64,000 nucleotides of DNA from an uncultured Lachnospiraceae bacterium. GTDB lineage: Bacteria; Bacillota; Clostridia; Lachnospirales; Lachnospiraceae. The stretch is taken from the NCBI GenBank assembly GCA_947243855.1, contig CAMXIK010000012.1, positions 1 through 64,000 of the forward strand. The letters are read 5' to 3'. The position numbers and the translations under genes are program-made. Shown in pieces: positions 25,395 through 33,291 of this stretch. Numbering within the stretch: position 1 is the first letter of the stretch; every line of letters starts with the position of its first letter. Under the pieces are notes generated by a model that saw only the letters and a program-made list of their open reading frames with translations, did not search any database and had not been told where the DNA came from.

Positions 25395-25726
25395 TGACCA
25401 AAATTAGCATTTATAAAACCAAATCAGGAGAATATCAAAAATTTACCTGTAACGGCCATGCAGGATACGCAGATTATGGAAAAGATATCGTCTGTGCGGC
25501 GATTTCGATTCTGGTGATCAATACCGTAAACTCCCTTGAGGAGATTGCCGGGGAAGCGATACAGGTAGACGCCGACGAGGAGGCTGGCAGAATTAGTTGT
25601 ACTTTTTTGAGACAGCCCCTAAAGGAGATTTCCTCTGCGTTCATGGATTCCCTGATACTCGGACTGAGTCAGATTGAGGCGCAGTACGGGAACGAGCATT
25701 GTAAATTGACATTTGAGGAGGTGTAA
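25394..25726 (+). CDS. prp: Ribosomal-processing cysteine protease Prp
   Basis: 110 residues (YsxB family). The catalytic pair is visible: [20 protein letters not shown] carries His (GHAG) and Cys (VCAA). Prp removes the N-terminal extension of ribosomal protein L27, and the gene lies between rplU and rpmA as in other Firmicutes. The L27 here carries the matching cleavage sequence, so the pair is functional by inference. It overlaps rplU by one base, and its stop lies four bases before rpmA. Confidence 0.93.
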   Translation: MTKISIYKTKSGEYQKFTCNGHAGYADYGKDIVCAAISILVINTVNSLEEIAGEAIQVDADEEAGRISCTFLRQPLKEISSAFMDSLILGLSQIEAQYGNEHCKLTFEEV

Positions 25727-25730
25727 TACC

Positions 25731-26015
25731 ATGTTGAATATGAACCTTCAATTCTTCGCACACAAAAAGGGTGTCGGTTCCACCAAGAACGGTCGTGATT
25801 CCGAGTCCAAGAGATTAGGTGCGAAAAGAGCTGACGGACAGTTCGTCAAAGCAGGAAACATCTTATACAGACAGCGCGGGACCAAAATTCATCCCGGCGT
25901 CAACGTCGGCAGAGGCGGGGACGATACCCTGTTTGCATTGGTGGACGGCGTTCTTCGATTCGAGAGAAAAGGAAGAGACCGGAAGCAGGCTTCCGTTTAT
26001 CCTGTAGAGAAGTAA
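25731..26015 (+). CDS. rpmA: 50S ribosomal protein L27 with Prp-cleavable N-terminal extension
   Basis: 94 residues. The N-terminus [14 protein letters not shown] contains the conserved LQFFA-type site; in Staphylococcus Prp cuts after the second Phe, exposing the AHKKG end that reaches the peptidyl transferase centre. The rest ([30 protein letters not shown]) is standard L27. GAGGAGGTG precedes the ATG at 25731. A hairpin resembling a terminator follows 13 bases after its stop. Confidence 0.97.
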   Translation: MLNMNLQFFAHKKGVGSTKNGRDSESKRLGAKRADGQFVKAGNILYRQRGTKIHPGVNVGRGGDDTLFALVDGVLRFERKGRDRKQASVYPVEK

Positions 26016-26028
26016 GAACCTTAAGACG

Positions 26029-26064
26029 GGCTTCGAACATCCAGATGTTTGGAGCCTTTCCTTT
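26029..26064 (+). terminator. Hairpin with T tail between rpmA and obg
   Basis: Bases 26029-26041 can pair with 26044-26056 (GGCTTCG... with ...TTGGAGCC, two G-U pairs), followed by TTTCCTTT. It could terminate or attenuate transcription of the rplU unit before obg. Confidence 0.6.
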
Positions 26065-26091
26065 ATCCGAAAAATGGAGTAACGTAAAACC

Positions 26092-27384
26092 ATGATGTTT
26101 GCAGATCGCGCGAAAATTTATGTAAAAAGCGGGAAGGGCGGGGACGGTCACGTCTCCTTCCGCCGGGAAAAATATGTGCCAAACGGCGGCCCAGACGGCG
26201 GGGACGGCGGCAACGGCGGCAGCGTCTATTTTGAAGTGGACGAGGGACTAAACACGTTGACAGAGTTTCGGCATATCCGTAAATACTGCGCCAAAAACGG
26301 CGAGGAGGGCGGCAAAAAGAACTGTGCCGGCAAAAACGGCGAGGATATCACCATCAAGGTGCCGGAGGGCACGGTGATCCGTGAGGCCGAAAGCGGTAAG
26401 GTTATCACCGACATGTCCGGCGAAAACAGACGGTTTCTTCTGTTAAAAGGCGGCCGCGGCGGAAGCGGCAACCAGCATTATGCCACCAGCACCATGCAGG
26501 CGCCTAAATACGCCCAGCCCGGACAGCCCGCACAGGAGCTGGAACTGCTTTTAGAGCTTAAAGTCATTGCAGACGTAGGGCTCGTGGGCTTTCCCAACGT
26601 GGGAAAATCCACCTTTTTATCGAAGGTAACCAATGCCAGACCCAAGATTGCCAATTACCATTTTACCACCTTAAACCCAAATCTGGGCGTAGTGGATCTG
26701 GAAGATGCGAAGGGGTTTGTCATTGCCGATATTCCCGGTCTCATTGAAGGCGCATCGGAAGGCGTAGGGCTAGGCCATGAATTTTTGCGCCATATCGAGC
26801 GAACCAGATTAATCGTTCATATTGTGGACGCCGCTTCCACTGAAGGCCGCGATCCCATTCAGGATATTTATGCTATCAACAAAGAGCTGGCGGCTTATGA
26901 GAAATCGCTCTCGGAGCGTCCCCAGATGATAGCGGCCAATAAAATTGATATGATTTATGGAGAAGACGACGACCCGGTAGAAAAGATTCGGGCCGAATTT
27001 GAGCTGCAGGGCATTCCGGTTTACGCCATTTCCGCTATCAGCGGCAAAGGCCTAAGAGAGCTCCTCTACGCCATCAATAACCGCCTTGAAACGCTCGACA
27101 GCAAGCCGCTCACCTTTGCGCAGGAGTTTTTTCCGGAGTTCCATTTCGATATTGGAAACGAACCCTTTACGGTGGAGTACGACGAAGCGGCGGACGAGTA
27201 TGTGGTGGAAGGCCCCCGCATTGAGAAAATGCTTTCCTATACGAACCTAGAATCCGAGAAGGGCTTTAAGTTCTTTCAGGATTTTATGCGGGAACAGGGG
27301 ATTTTGGAACAGCTTGAAGCGCTTGGCATCGAGGAGGGCAGCACCGTGAGGATGTATGGGCTTTCTTTCGATTACTACAAATGA
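26092..27384 (+). CDS. obg: GTPase Obg/ObgE
   Basis: 430 residues. Essential GTPase involved in 50S assembly and stress signalling. The glycine-rich Obg domain is at residues 1-158 (KSGKGGDGHVSFRREKYVP). The G domain starts near 159 with GFPNVGKSTFLSKV and DIPGLIEGASEGVGLG, and has the AANKID nucleotide-specificity motif. The OCT domain lies at about 350-430. An adjacent ATG at 26095 is an equally possible start. It is followed by yhbY with a four-base overlap of the longer frame, but the likely yhbY start is 27402. Confidence 0.96.
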   Translation: MMFADRAKIYVKSGKGGDGHVSFRREKYVPNGGPDGGDGGNGGSVYFEVDEGLNTLTEFRHIRKYCAKNGEEGGKKNCAGKNGEDITIKVPEGTVIREAESGKVITDMSGENRRFLLLKGGRGGSGNQHYATSTMQAPKYAQPGQPAQELELLLELKVIADVGLVGFPNVGKSTFLSKVTNARPKIANYHFTTLNPNLGVVDLEDAKGFVIADIPGLIEGASEGVGLGHEFLRHIERTRLIVHIVDAASTEGRDPIQDIYAINKELAAYEKSLSERPQMIAANKIDMIYGEDDDPVEKIRAEFELQGIPVYAISAISGKGLRELLYAINNRLETLDSKPLTFAQEFFPEFHFDIGNEPFTVEYDEAADEYVVEGPRIEKMLSYTNLESEKGFKFFQDFMREQGILEQLEALGIEEGSTVRMYGLSFDYYK

Positions 27385-27401
27385 TCAAGCAGGAGGAAAC
27401 T

Positions 27402-27701
27402 ATGGAACTGACAAGCAAACAGAGAGCTTACTTAAAGAGTCTGGCAAATAACATAGACCCCATTTTACAGGTGGGAAAGTCTAGTCTGACGCCGGAATTT
27501 ACGTCCTCTGTCAGCGACGCTTTCAACACAAGAGAGCTTTTAAAGATCGCCGTTTTAAAAAATTGTATCGACGATCCGAGGCAGATTGCCGAAGCGGTGG
27601 CGGAAAGGACGCATTCCACGGTCGTACAAGTGATCGGCAAAAAAATCATTCTGTATAAGCCGGACAAAAAAAATCCTAAAATCATACTGCCAAAGGCATA
27701 G
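27402..27701 (+). CDS. yhbY: YhbY/CRM-domain RNA-binding protein
   Basis: 99 residues. The N-terminal MELTSKQRAYLKSLANNIDP and the GKSSLTPEFTSSV region are typical of the YhbY single CRM domain, an RNA-binding fold associated with 50S precursors. AGGAGG lies six bases before the ATG at 27402, which fixes the start. Follows obg by 17 bases and precedes nadD by 12, in the order common to Firmicutes. Confidence 0.92.
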   Translation: MELTSKQRAYLKSLANNIDPILQVGKSSLTPEFTSSVSDAFNTRELLKIAVLKNCIDDPRQIAEAVAERTHSTVVQVIGKKIILYKPDKKNPKIILPKA

Positions 27702-27713
27702 CAGGGAGGACGG

Positions 27714-28370
27714 ATGGAGAAAATCGGCATTATGGGAGGCACTTTTAATCCCATACACAACGGGCATTTGGCAATCGCACAAAAAGCAAAAGAACAGTTT
27801 GCACTGGATAAAGTGCTGTTTATGCCAAGCGGCGTTCCCTATATGAAAAATCAGCAGGAAATCCAGCCCGTCTCAATCAGATGTGAAATGACCGCGCTTG
27901 CCATCAGAGAAATTCCCTATTTCAAGCTGTCTGATCTGGAAGCTGTGGAACAGGGGAATACTTACACCTGCCAGACATTGGAAAAATTAAAATCCCTGCA
28001 TCCCGACGCGGATTACTATTTCATCCTGGGGGCGGACAGCCTCTATGCGATAGAAGAGTGGCGAAATCCGGAACAGATTTTCCGAAACTGCACCATACTG
28101 GCGGCAGCAAGAGGCGAGGGCACTGAATCTGACGCTTCGCTGGAACGCTCTGCAAGCCGCAATGACAAGACTGACAACGGGGTTTTGCAGACGCAGGCGC
28201 AATACCTGCGGGAAAAATATCTGGCTTCTGTGGAAATATTAGAAAACGCCGTCATTACGGTCTCTTCCACGCAGATCAGGGACCGGCTGCGGCATGGGAT
28301 TTCGATACACGGCTTGGTTCCGGAGGCAGTAGAAGCCTATATCACCAAAAATCATTTATACCAATCCTAA
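27714..28370 (+). CDS. nadD: Nicotinate-nucleotide adenylyltransferase NadD
   Basis: 218 residues. Adenylates nicotinate mononucleotide in NAD synthesis. The motif GGTFNPIHNGHL (residues 8-19) carries the HxGH nucleotidyltransferase signature, and VSSTQIRDRLRHG near residue 183 is the second. The loop at about residues 130-158 (RGEGTESDASLERSASRNDK and following) seems longer than in typical NadD and is hydrophilic. GGGAGGACGG precedes the start. Confidence 0.94.
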   Translation: MEKIGIMGGTFNPIHNGHLAIAQKAKEQFALDKVLFMPSGVPYMKNQQEIQPVSIRCEMTALAIREIPYFKLSDLEAVEQGNTYTCQTLEKLKSLHPDADYYFILGADSLYAIEEWRNPEQIFRNCTILAAARGEGTESDASLERSASRNDKTDNGVLQTQAQYLREKYLASVEILENAVITVSSTQIRDRLRHGISIHGLVPEAVEAYITKNHLYQS

Positions 28371-28396
28371 CTCTGTTTCAAACGGGAGATACTGAT

Positions 28397-28987
28397 ATGA
28401 GCGGTAAAAATATGGAAAATCTTGATCTTGCCAATATTCGCAAGGAGCTGGAACAAATTCTTTCCTCCAAACGGTATGCGCATACCTTAGGGGTGGCCTA
28501 CACGGCCGCAGCGCTGTCAATGGCGCATGGGGAACCTATAGAAAATGCCATGACCGCCGGTCTGTTACACGACTGCGCCAAGTCCATGCACGGTTCAGAA
28601 TTAGTAGCCATTTGTGAAAAAGCCCGCCTCAACGTGACTGCGGTGGAGCGAAGCAACCCTACGGCGCTTCTCCATGCAAAGGCCGGGGCTTATCTGGCAC
28701 AGCATAAATATGGCGTGACCGACGACGATATTTTAAACGCCATCCGCTATCACACTACCGGCCGTCCGGATATGAGCAAGCTGGAAAAAATTCTCTATAT
28801 TGCAGATTATATCGAGCCAAACCGCAAACAGCTTGCAGAGCTTGATCTGATCCGCAGAATCGCTTTTCATGATCTCGACCGCACAATGGAAAAGATATTA
28901 GAAAACACGCTTACCCATCTGCGCAGCACGGAGGGGGCGTTAGACGATATGACAATCAAAACATACAACTATTATAAGCAACTATAA
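28397..28987 (+). CDS. yqeK: YqeK family HD-domain hydrolase (symmetrical Ap4A hydrolase type)
   Basis: 196 residues. The HD motif is AGLLHDCAKSM near residues 54-64, with the upstream His in KRYAHTLGVAYTA and the later NAIRYHTTG and IADYIEPNR blocks. Members hydrolyse diadenosine tetraphosphate to ADP using iron. Standard neighbour of nadD and rsfS. An in-frame ATG five codons in is an alternative start. Confidence 0.92.
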   Translation: MSGKNMENLDLANIRKELEQILSSKRYAHTLGVAYTAAALSMAHGEPIENAMTAGLLHDCAKSMHGSELVAICEKARLNVTAVERSNPTALLHAKAGAYLAQHKYGVTDDDILNAIRYHTTGRPDMSKLEKILYIADYIEPNRKQLAELDLIRRIAFHDLDRTMEKILENTLTHLRSTEGALDDMTIKTYNYYKQL

Positions 28988-29046
28988 AAGACAAGCAATA
29001 TGAAAAGCTATGTTTGAACAGTTCCTATCTTTAGAAAGGCGTGAAT

Positions 29047-29403
29047 ATGAATATGGAAACAAAGGAAATCGCACTTATGGCGGTAAACGCGTTGGAAGAC
29101 AAAAAGGCGGAAGATATCCGTATCATTGATATCAGTCAAATATCAACCATCGCAGATTATTTTATTATTGCAGACGGCAGCAACAAGAGCCAGATACAGG
29201 CCATGGCAGACAATGTGTCGGAAATTTTAGGGAGAGCTGGCGTTAACGTCAGGCAGATTGAGGGCTATCAAAACGCCAACTGGATTCTGATGGACTTTCA
29301 AGATATTATTATCCACATTTTTGACCGCGAAAACCGTTTGTTTTATGATCTGGAACGAATCTGGCGGGACGGCGTCCTGATCGAAAAAGAGGCCCTCGCC
29401 TAA
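29047..29403 (+). CDS. rsfS: Ribosome silencing factor RsfS
   Basis: 118 residues. Binds L14 and blocks joining of ribosomal subunits during starvation. Family segments: ALMAVNALEDKKAEDIRIID, SNKSQIQAMADNV and the WILMDFQDIIIHIFDRENR block. The ATG at 29047 lies seven bases after AGAAAGG; GTG at 29041 and ATG at 29053 are also in frame. Its last codons form half of a bidirectional terminator. Confidence 0.93.
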   Translation: MNMETKEIALMAVNALEDKKAEDIRIIDISQISTIADYFIIADGSNKSQIQAMADNVSEILGRAGVNVRQIEGYQNANWILMDFQDIIIHIFDRENRLFYDLERIWRDGVLIEKEALA

Positions 29404-29417
29404 CGAGCGAGAGCCTC
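29389..29417. terminator. Bidirectional terminator between rsfS and the DUF378 gene
   Basis: GAGGC-C-CTCGC at 29389-29399 pairs with GCGAG-A-GCCTC. Read on the minus strand the hairpin is followed by TTTTT, inside rsfS; read on the plus strand it is followed by CTTCTTCT. Confidence 0.8.
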
Positions 29418-29428
29418 CTTCTTCTGAC

Positions 29429-29650
29429 CTAAGCCTTGTTCGATTCTGCCGTATTGCCCGTATACATATAGAATGTGATGATATACAGTCCGGCGATACC
29501 CACCAGAGCATAAATGATTCTCGAAAACCATGACATGTTACCAAAGATAAATGCCACAAGGTCAAAGCTGAAAAAGCCGATCAAACCCCAGTTGATAGCA
29601 CCGATAATCGCAATCGTCAGGGCAAGGCAGTCCAATGCTTTATTTCTCAT
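29429..29650 (-). CDS. DUF378 family small membrane protein (YuzA-like)
   Basis: 73 residues, two membrane segments. The family motif AIIGAINWGLIGFFSFDLVAFIF splits over the first helix and loop, and YALVGIAGLYIITFYM forms the second helix. Function unknown. A GGGGGGAAGG site precedes the ATG. Its leader of unknown extent contains a 9-bp inverted repeat at 29713-29739. Confidence 0.88.
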   Translation of the reverse strand: MRNKALDCLALTIAIIGAINWGLIGFFSFDLVAFIFGNMSWFSRIIYALVGIAGLYIITFYMYTGNTAESNKA

Positions 29651-29712
29651 TTTCCTTCCCCCCTCATAAAGACATCAACCCCTGTATGAAAAAAGAGAGA
29701 CTGATTTTTCAC

Positions 29713-29739
29713 CGTAATTGCAAAGAAACAGCAATTACG
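29713..29739. repeat. Inverted repeat in the leader region of the DUF378 gene
   Basis: CGTAATTGC and GCAATTACG are perfect 9-bp arms around a 9-base loop. No T-run follows. It could be an operator or RNA hairpin. The rest of the 175-base gap (29651-29824) is AT-rich and holds no clear promoter. Confidence 0.5.
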
Positions 29740-29824
29740 ATTACTATGTAGTATGTCTGAAAGACTTTGTCCTATGTAAGAAAAAAGGGTTAAAATATTT
29801 CCAGAACTTTTGTTCTTTTTTGGG

Positions 29825-30676
29825 CTATGACTGTTTTTTTACGACCGGAATCCAGACCTCGTACTTGGCGTTTTGCGGGTCTGGGCTGATATAAACCTCC
29901 ACATCCGGCCCCTTCCCATATTCATAACCGGAAGTGGGAAGCCATTCCGTTACAATCCGTCTTTCCAGCTCCTGAATGGACTCATTGGTTCCTTCTCCGG
30001 GAAAAACAGCCCATACGGCGGCCGGAACCGTATACTCCTCGAAGCCGTCGCCGCTCTTAGAAGTCGATACCGCAATAAAATACCGCCATGCTTCGGAATC
30101 ATTACAAAGACTGACACCTAGCACTCCCATAGGCGGCGTGTCCATCATGCCAATCAGCTTCTGCAGCGTTCCGTTCTCCGTTATTTCCTGCCATTTAGAC
30201 GGAATCACCATAAAATTCTGTTCGATGTCCTTATTCAAAGGCACCGATACCCCTACAATCCGAAAACTGTCTTTTGTCTCAATTCGATAATTCATTTCCT
30301 CCGCTCCTTTGATTGTTATTTTAAATGAAACAGGAGGAAACGATTTCACGGACACGCCCTCGTTTTTCACTACTGAGGGTGCGATTCCATGAACGGATTG
30401 AAAGGCCCTGTTAAACGCAGTGGGAGAGTGGTAACCGTATTTTTCCGCCACATCAATGATTTTCGCATCTTTTTCCCGCAAATCCACGGCCGCAAGCGAC
30501 ATTTTTCTTCTGCGGATATATTCCGACAAGGGAACGCCGGCCATATAAGTAAACATCCGCTGAAAATGATAGGAAGAGCAGCCTGCGATCCGGCCAAGCC
30601 GTTCGTAATCAATCGCATCTGTCAAATGCTCCTCTATATAGTTGATCGCTTCATTTAATCTGTCTATCCATTCCAT
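29825..30676 (-). CDS. AraC family regulator with C-terminal GyrI-like effector domain
   Basis: 283 residues. The N-terminal AraC/XylS DNA-binding domain covers residues 1-105 (EHLTDAIDYERLGRIAGCSS, then FQRMFTYMAGVPLSEYIRRR and the second helix-turn-helix). The C-terminal half, about 125-283, is a GyrI/AraE-type small-molecule-binding domain ending EVWIPVVKK. This layout is shared with Rob/TipA-like drug-responsive regulators. The gene stands alone, with lexA upstream on the same strand separated by a terminator. Confidence 0.88.
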   Translation of the reverse strand: MEWIDRLNEAINYIEEHLTDAIDYERLGRIAGCSSYHFQRMFTYMAGVPLSEYIRRRKMSLAAVDLREKDAKIIDVAEKYGYHSPTAFNRAFQSVHGIAPSVVKNEGVSVKSFPPVSFKITIKGAEEMNYRIETKDSFRIVGVSVPLNKDIEQNFMVIPSKWQEITENGTLQKLIGMMDTPPMGVLGVSLCNDSEAWRYFIAVSTSKSGDGFEEYTVPAAVWAVFPGEGTNESIQELERRIVTEWLPTSGYEYGKGPDVEVYISPDPQNAKYEVWIPVVKKQS

Positions 30677-30746
30677 GCCGTAAAATACCTCCTGTCATGC
30701 TATAGTATACCGTAGATTTTTCTCTCTTTCCTCTCAATCTCCGTAC

Positions 30747-30779
30747 AAAAAAAGAGAGCATACTAACATCCAGTATGCC
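30747..30779 (-). terminator. Rho-independent terminator of lexA
   Basis: Arms at 30758-30764 and 30772-30778 (GCATACT/AGTATGC) form the stem; read on the minus strand it ends in CTCTTTTTTT, 20 bases after the lexA stop. Confidence 0.8.
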
Positions 30780-30797
30780 CCTTTCGCCCCCATCTCA

Positions 30798-31418
30798 TTA
30801 ATTTTTATAAAGGCGGAACACGCCGAATACCTTGCCGAGAATCTGGCAGCTATCCACAATAATAGGCTCCATGGTGTCGTTCTCTGGCTGTAAGCGGACA
30901 TGACCGTTTTCTTTGTAAAAAGTCTTAACCGTAGCGGAATCATCGATCAGCGCAACCACCGTATCGCCGTTATCCGCCGTCTGACAGCTTCTTACAAAAA
31001 TTTGGTCGCCGCTGTAAATACCTACATTAATCATAGAATCGCCCTTCACCTTAAGGACAAAGGACTCGCCATTTGGCACCATATCAGCGGGAACAGGGAA
31101 GTAGCTCTCGATGTTTTCCTCCGCAAGAATCGGCTGTCCAGCCGCAACCTGACCGATCACGGGCAGGGAAACCATCTCCGTGCGCACCATCTGAAAATTA
31201 TCGTCACAAATCTCTATGGCGCGGGGCTTCGTAGGATCGCGCCTGATGTAGCCGTTCTTCTCCAAGGTCTCCAAATGGGAGTGGACGGAAGAGGTCGATT
31301 TCAAATTAACCGCCTCACAGATTTCGCGGACCGAAGGCGGATATCCTTTATTCAAAATCTCATCTTTCATATAATCCAAAATCTGCTGTTGTTTTACCGT
31401 GATCTTTCCATGAGCCAT
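30798..31418 (-). CDS. lexA: SOS transcriptional repressor LexA
   Basis: 206 residues. Winged helix at residues 1-65 ([20 protein letters not shown] is the recognition region). The self-cleavage site is Ala93-Gly94 (QVAAGQP), and the catalytic dyad is Ser128 (GDSMI) with Lys165 (ATVKTF). RecA filaments trigger autocleavage and derepress SOS genes. It is divergent from a yneA-like gene across 291 bases that hold several LexA-box-like sites, the arrangement known from Bacillus. Confidence 0.97.
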   Translation of the reverse strand: MAHGKITVKQQQILDYMKDEILNKGYPPSVREICEAVNLKSTSSVHSHLETLEKNGYIRRDPTKPRAIEICDDNFQMVRTEMVSLPVIGQVAAGQPILAEENIESYFPVPADMVPNGESFVLKVKGDSMINVGIYSGDQIFVRSCQTADNGDTVVALIDDSATVKTFYKENGHVRLQPENDTMEPIIVDSCQILGKVFGVFRLYKN

Positions 31419-31546
31419 ATAGTATCCCTATCCTTTCCTAATTTATACTTTTATACTGCGCTGTGTATACTTCTGTTTCCGTAAACGCTATCGTTTCTGT
31501 AATGTCTGCGCCTTTATAACGCGTGGTTTCTTTACTTTCTGTTTTT

Positions 31547-31575
31547 ATAGTAACACAGTATTTCTCAAAAGGCAA
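31547..31575 (-). promoter_or_regulatory. lexA promoter
   Basis: On the minus strand TTGCCT (31575-31570) and TACTAT (31552-31547) are 17 bases apart. A LexA-box-like site overlaps the -35. Confidence 0.6.
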
Positions 31576-31586
31576 ACATATATTCA
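31573..31586. promoter_or_regulatory. Degenerate LexA box at the lexA -35
   Basis: CAAACATATATTCA matches the CGAAC-N4-GTTCG consensus at seven of ten defined positions and overlaps the lexA -35, consistent with autorepression. Confidence 0.5.
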
Positions 31587-31618
31587 GAAAATTTGTTCGA
31601 TTTTTTTCTAAAATAGTA

Positions 31619-31647
31619 TTGACTTCCGAATGCACGTTCGATATAAT
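31619..31647 (+). promoter_or_regulatory. yneA-like gene promoter with an embedded LexA box
   Basis: TTGACT at 31619-31624, a 17-base spacer and TATAAT at 31642-31647. The LexA box CGAATGCACGTTCG fills 31627-31640, inside the spacer. Confidence 0.8.
31627..31640. promoter_or_regulatory. LexA (SOS) box 1
   Basis: CGAATGCACGTTCG matches CGAAC-N4-GTTCG at nine of ten defined positions and lies between -35 and -10. Confidence 0.8.
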
Positions 31648-31657
31648 GCTTTTATAA

Positions 31658-31671
31658 AGAACATCCGTTCG
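31658..31671. promoter_or_regulatory. LexA (SOS) box 2
   Basis: AGAACATCCGTTCG has an exact GAAC-N4-GTTC core and lies just downstream of the predicted transcription start. Confidence 0.75.
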
Positions 31672-31684
31672 CAACATTTGTTCT
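31671..31684. promoter_or_regulatory. Possible LexA box 3
   Basis: GCAACATTTGTTCT has a CAAC-N4-GTTC core, one step from consensus, and shares one base with box 2. Confidence 0.45.
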
Positions 31685-31709
31685 GTTTTTAGAGAGGAGT
31701 TGAAAGAAT

Positions 31710-32105
31710 ATGACACCGAGACGCAGAAGACCGCAGGATATCAGAAGTGAAAGAAGAATCCGAAATAACCGCATCCGCAGAAGACGGGAAATGCGGAAAA
31801 ACTTTCTTATGTTTGTGATGACGCTCTGTCTGATCGTTACCACTTCCGTTGCCGTCAGTTCTTTCCGCTCCAATGCGAAGAACGACGCTTCCAAAGAAAC
31901 TTATAAATATTTTAAAAGCATCGTCGTGTCGGACAGCGATACGCTCTGGTCGATTGCTGAGACCTATATGGATGAAGAACACTATGACTCGGTCAGCGAG
32001 TACATCCGCGAAGTGATGCGCATTAACAGCCTGAAAAACGACGCCATCTATGCGGACGCGCATCTGATTGTGCCCTATTATGCCACGGCGGCCGTCGCGC
32101 CGTGA
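31710..32105 (+). CDS. yneA: YneA-like LysM protein, predicted SOS cell-division inhibitor
   Basis: 131 residues. An Arg-rich cytosolic tail (residues 3-30, about 14 Arg) precedes a single membrane segment (about 33-51), then a LysM-like domain at about 64-118 (SDSDTLWSIAETYM). In Bacillus the LexA-regulated YneA delays division during SOS; here the same topology, divergence from lexA and LexA boxes in the promoter support the role. An alternative start at residue 28 would drop most of the Arg tail, but GAGGAG lies upstream of the first ATG. Confidence 0.82.
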   Translation: MTPRRRRPQDIRSERRIRNNRIRRRREMRKNFLMFVMTLCLIVTTSVAVSSFRSNAKNDASKETYKYFKSIVVSDSDTLWSIAETYMDEEHYDSVSEYIREVMRINSLKNDAIYADAHLIVPYYATAAVAP

Positions 32106-32187
32106 CGAAACGATTTCTATCTTTTATTCTTACGGGCAAGAAATAAAGCTATATAAGACAAACAAAAGAACTCTTATCAATAACTCG

Positions 32188-32217
32188 TTGAAAAGAATAG
32201 TCTTTGTGGGCTATAAT
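32188..32217 (+). promoter_or_regulatory. Promoter of the WYL regulator
   Basis: TTGAAA at 32188-32193, an 18-base spacer and TATAAT at 32212-32217, 54 bases before the ATG. Confidence 0.6.
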
Positions 32218-32270
32218 GATTAACGGGTTATTTTATTTTTTTAAAGAGATACTTTTTCAGGAGATTTCCC

Positions 32271-33188
32271 ATGAAACTTGACCGAATGATCGGTATTTTG
32301 TCGATCCTCTTACAAAAAGAAAAAGTGACCGCTCCCTACCTTGCGGAAAAGTTTGAGGTTTCCCGCCGCACCATCAACCGGGACATCGAGGCGCTCTGTA
32401 TGGCGGGCATTCCGCTGGTGACCGAGCCGGGACAAAACGGCGGCGTCTCCATTATGGAGGGCTTTTCTATAGACCGCACGCTGTTTACCTCCTCGGATAT
32501 GCAGGCCATTCTGGCGGGACTGCGAGGGCTTGACAGCGTCAGCGGCACAAACCGCTACCTACAGCTTATGGAAAAACTATCCGCAGGCACGTCGAATCTT
32601 TTGGCCGGGGATACCCATATGCTGATCGACCTGTCCTCATGGTATAAATCGGCCTTATCTCCGAAAATTGAACTGTTACACGACGCTATCCTAAGCGGAC
32701 GGCGGATATCTTTCACCTATTTTTCACCGAAGGGGGAGTCCGCCCGCACCGTAGAGCCTTATTATCTGGTTTTCCAGTGGGCAAGCTGGTATCTTTGGGG
32801 CTGGTGTGAGAGAAGCGAAGATTTCCGCCTTTTTAAACTGATGCGCATGACGGAGCTTTCCGTAGGAGAAGTTTTTGAAAAACGCGGGTTTTCGCTTCCT
32901 GATCTGCGTCCCCGTCACATATTCCCGCCCAAGTTTACCATTCAGGCAAAGATTCATCCCTTATATCAGTGGCGGTTAGTGGAAGAGTTCGGCCCGGAAA
33001 GCTTTCAGATTCTGCCTGACGGCATGCTGCTTTTTACCACAGAATTTTGCGATCCGGACAGCGTGGTCGGCTGGATTGCTTCCTTTGGCGATGGTGCCGA
33101 GCTATTGGAGCCAGTAGAGCTGCGGCAGAAAGTTCTGGATTTTGCGGAAGGTATCTGCAAAAAATATCGCTCCGATTTCGAAACATGA
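32271..33188 (+). CDS. YafY-type transcriptional regulator (HTH_11 plus WYL)
   Basis: 305 residues. N-terminal helix-turn-helix at 1-60 (LAEKFEVSRRTINRDIEALC). A WYL domain follows at about 130-225 (VEPYYLVFQWASWYLWGWCE, with RLFKLMRM). A C-terminal WCX-like extension occupies about 230-305. WYL proteins often sense nucleic-acid or small-molecule ligands. Immediately downstream are two effector-binding-domain genes; it may control them, which is inference from position. Confidence 0.88.
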   Translation: MKLDRMIGILSILLQKEKVTAPYLAEKFEVSRRTINRDIEALCMAGIPLVTEPGQNGGVSIMEGFSIDRTLFTSSDMQAILAGLRGLDSVSGTNRYLQLMEKLSAGTSNLLAGDTHMLIDLSSWYKSALSPKIELLHDAILSGRRISFTYFSPKGESARTVEPYYLVFQWASWYLWGWCERSEDFRLFKLMRMTELSVGEVFEKRGFSLPDLRPRHIFPPKFTIQAKIHPLYQWRLVEEFGPESFQILPDGMLLFTTEFCDPDSVVGWIASFGDGAELLEPVELRQKVLDFAEGICKKYRSDFET

Positions 33189-33291
33189 CACACAGTTGTC
33201 GTGTTTGCCCTGTTATCATGGATTCATCAAATGAAAGTTCCGCCGCAAAAAGTGAGCAGGCGGGCGTAAAAAGAAAGGATGGATCAAAACT

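Noticed and set aside
29803..29816. AGAACTTTTGTTCT, an exact GAAC-N4-GTTC core.
   Set aside because: It lies just after the AraC gene and over 150 bases from the DUF378 start, without a promoter; about one chance match is expected in the window, and it may be a weak terminator stem.
31438..31716. Open frame on the minus strand across the lexA/yneA gap.
   Set aside because: It covers the LexA boxes and both promoters, has AT-rich composition and no ribosome-binding site.
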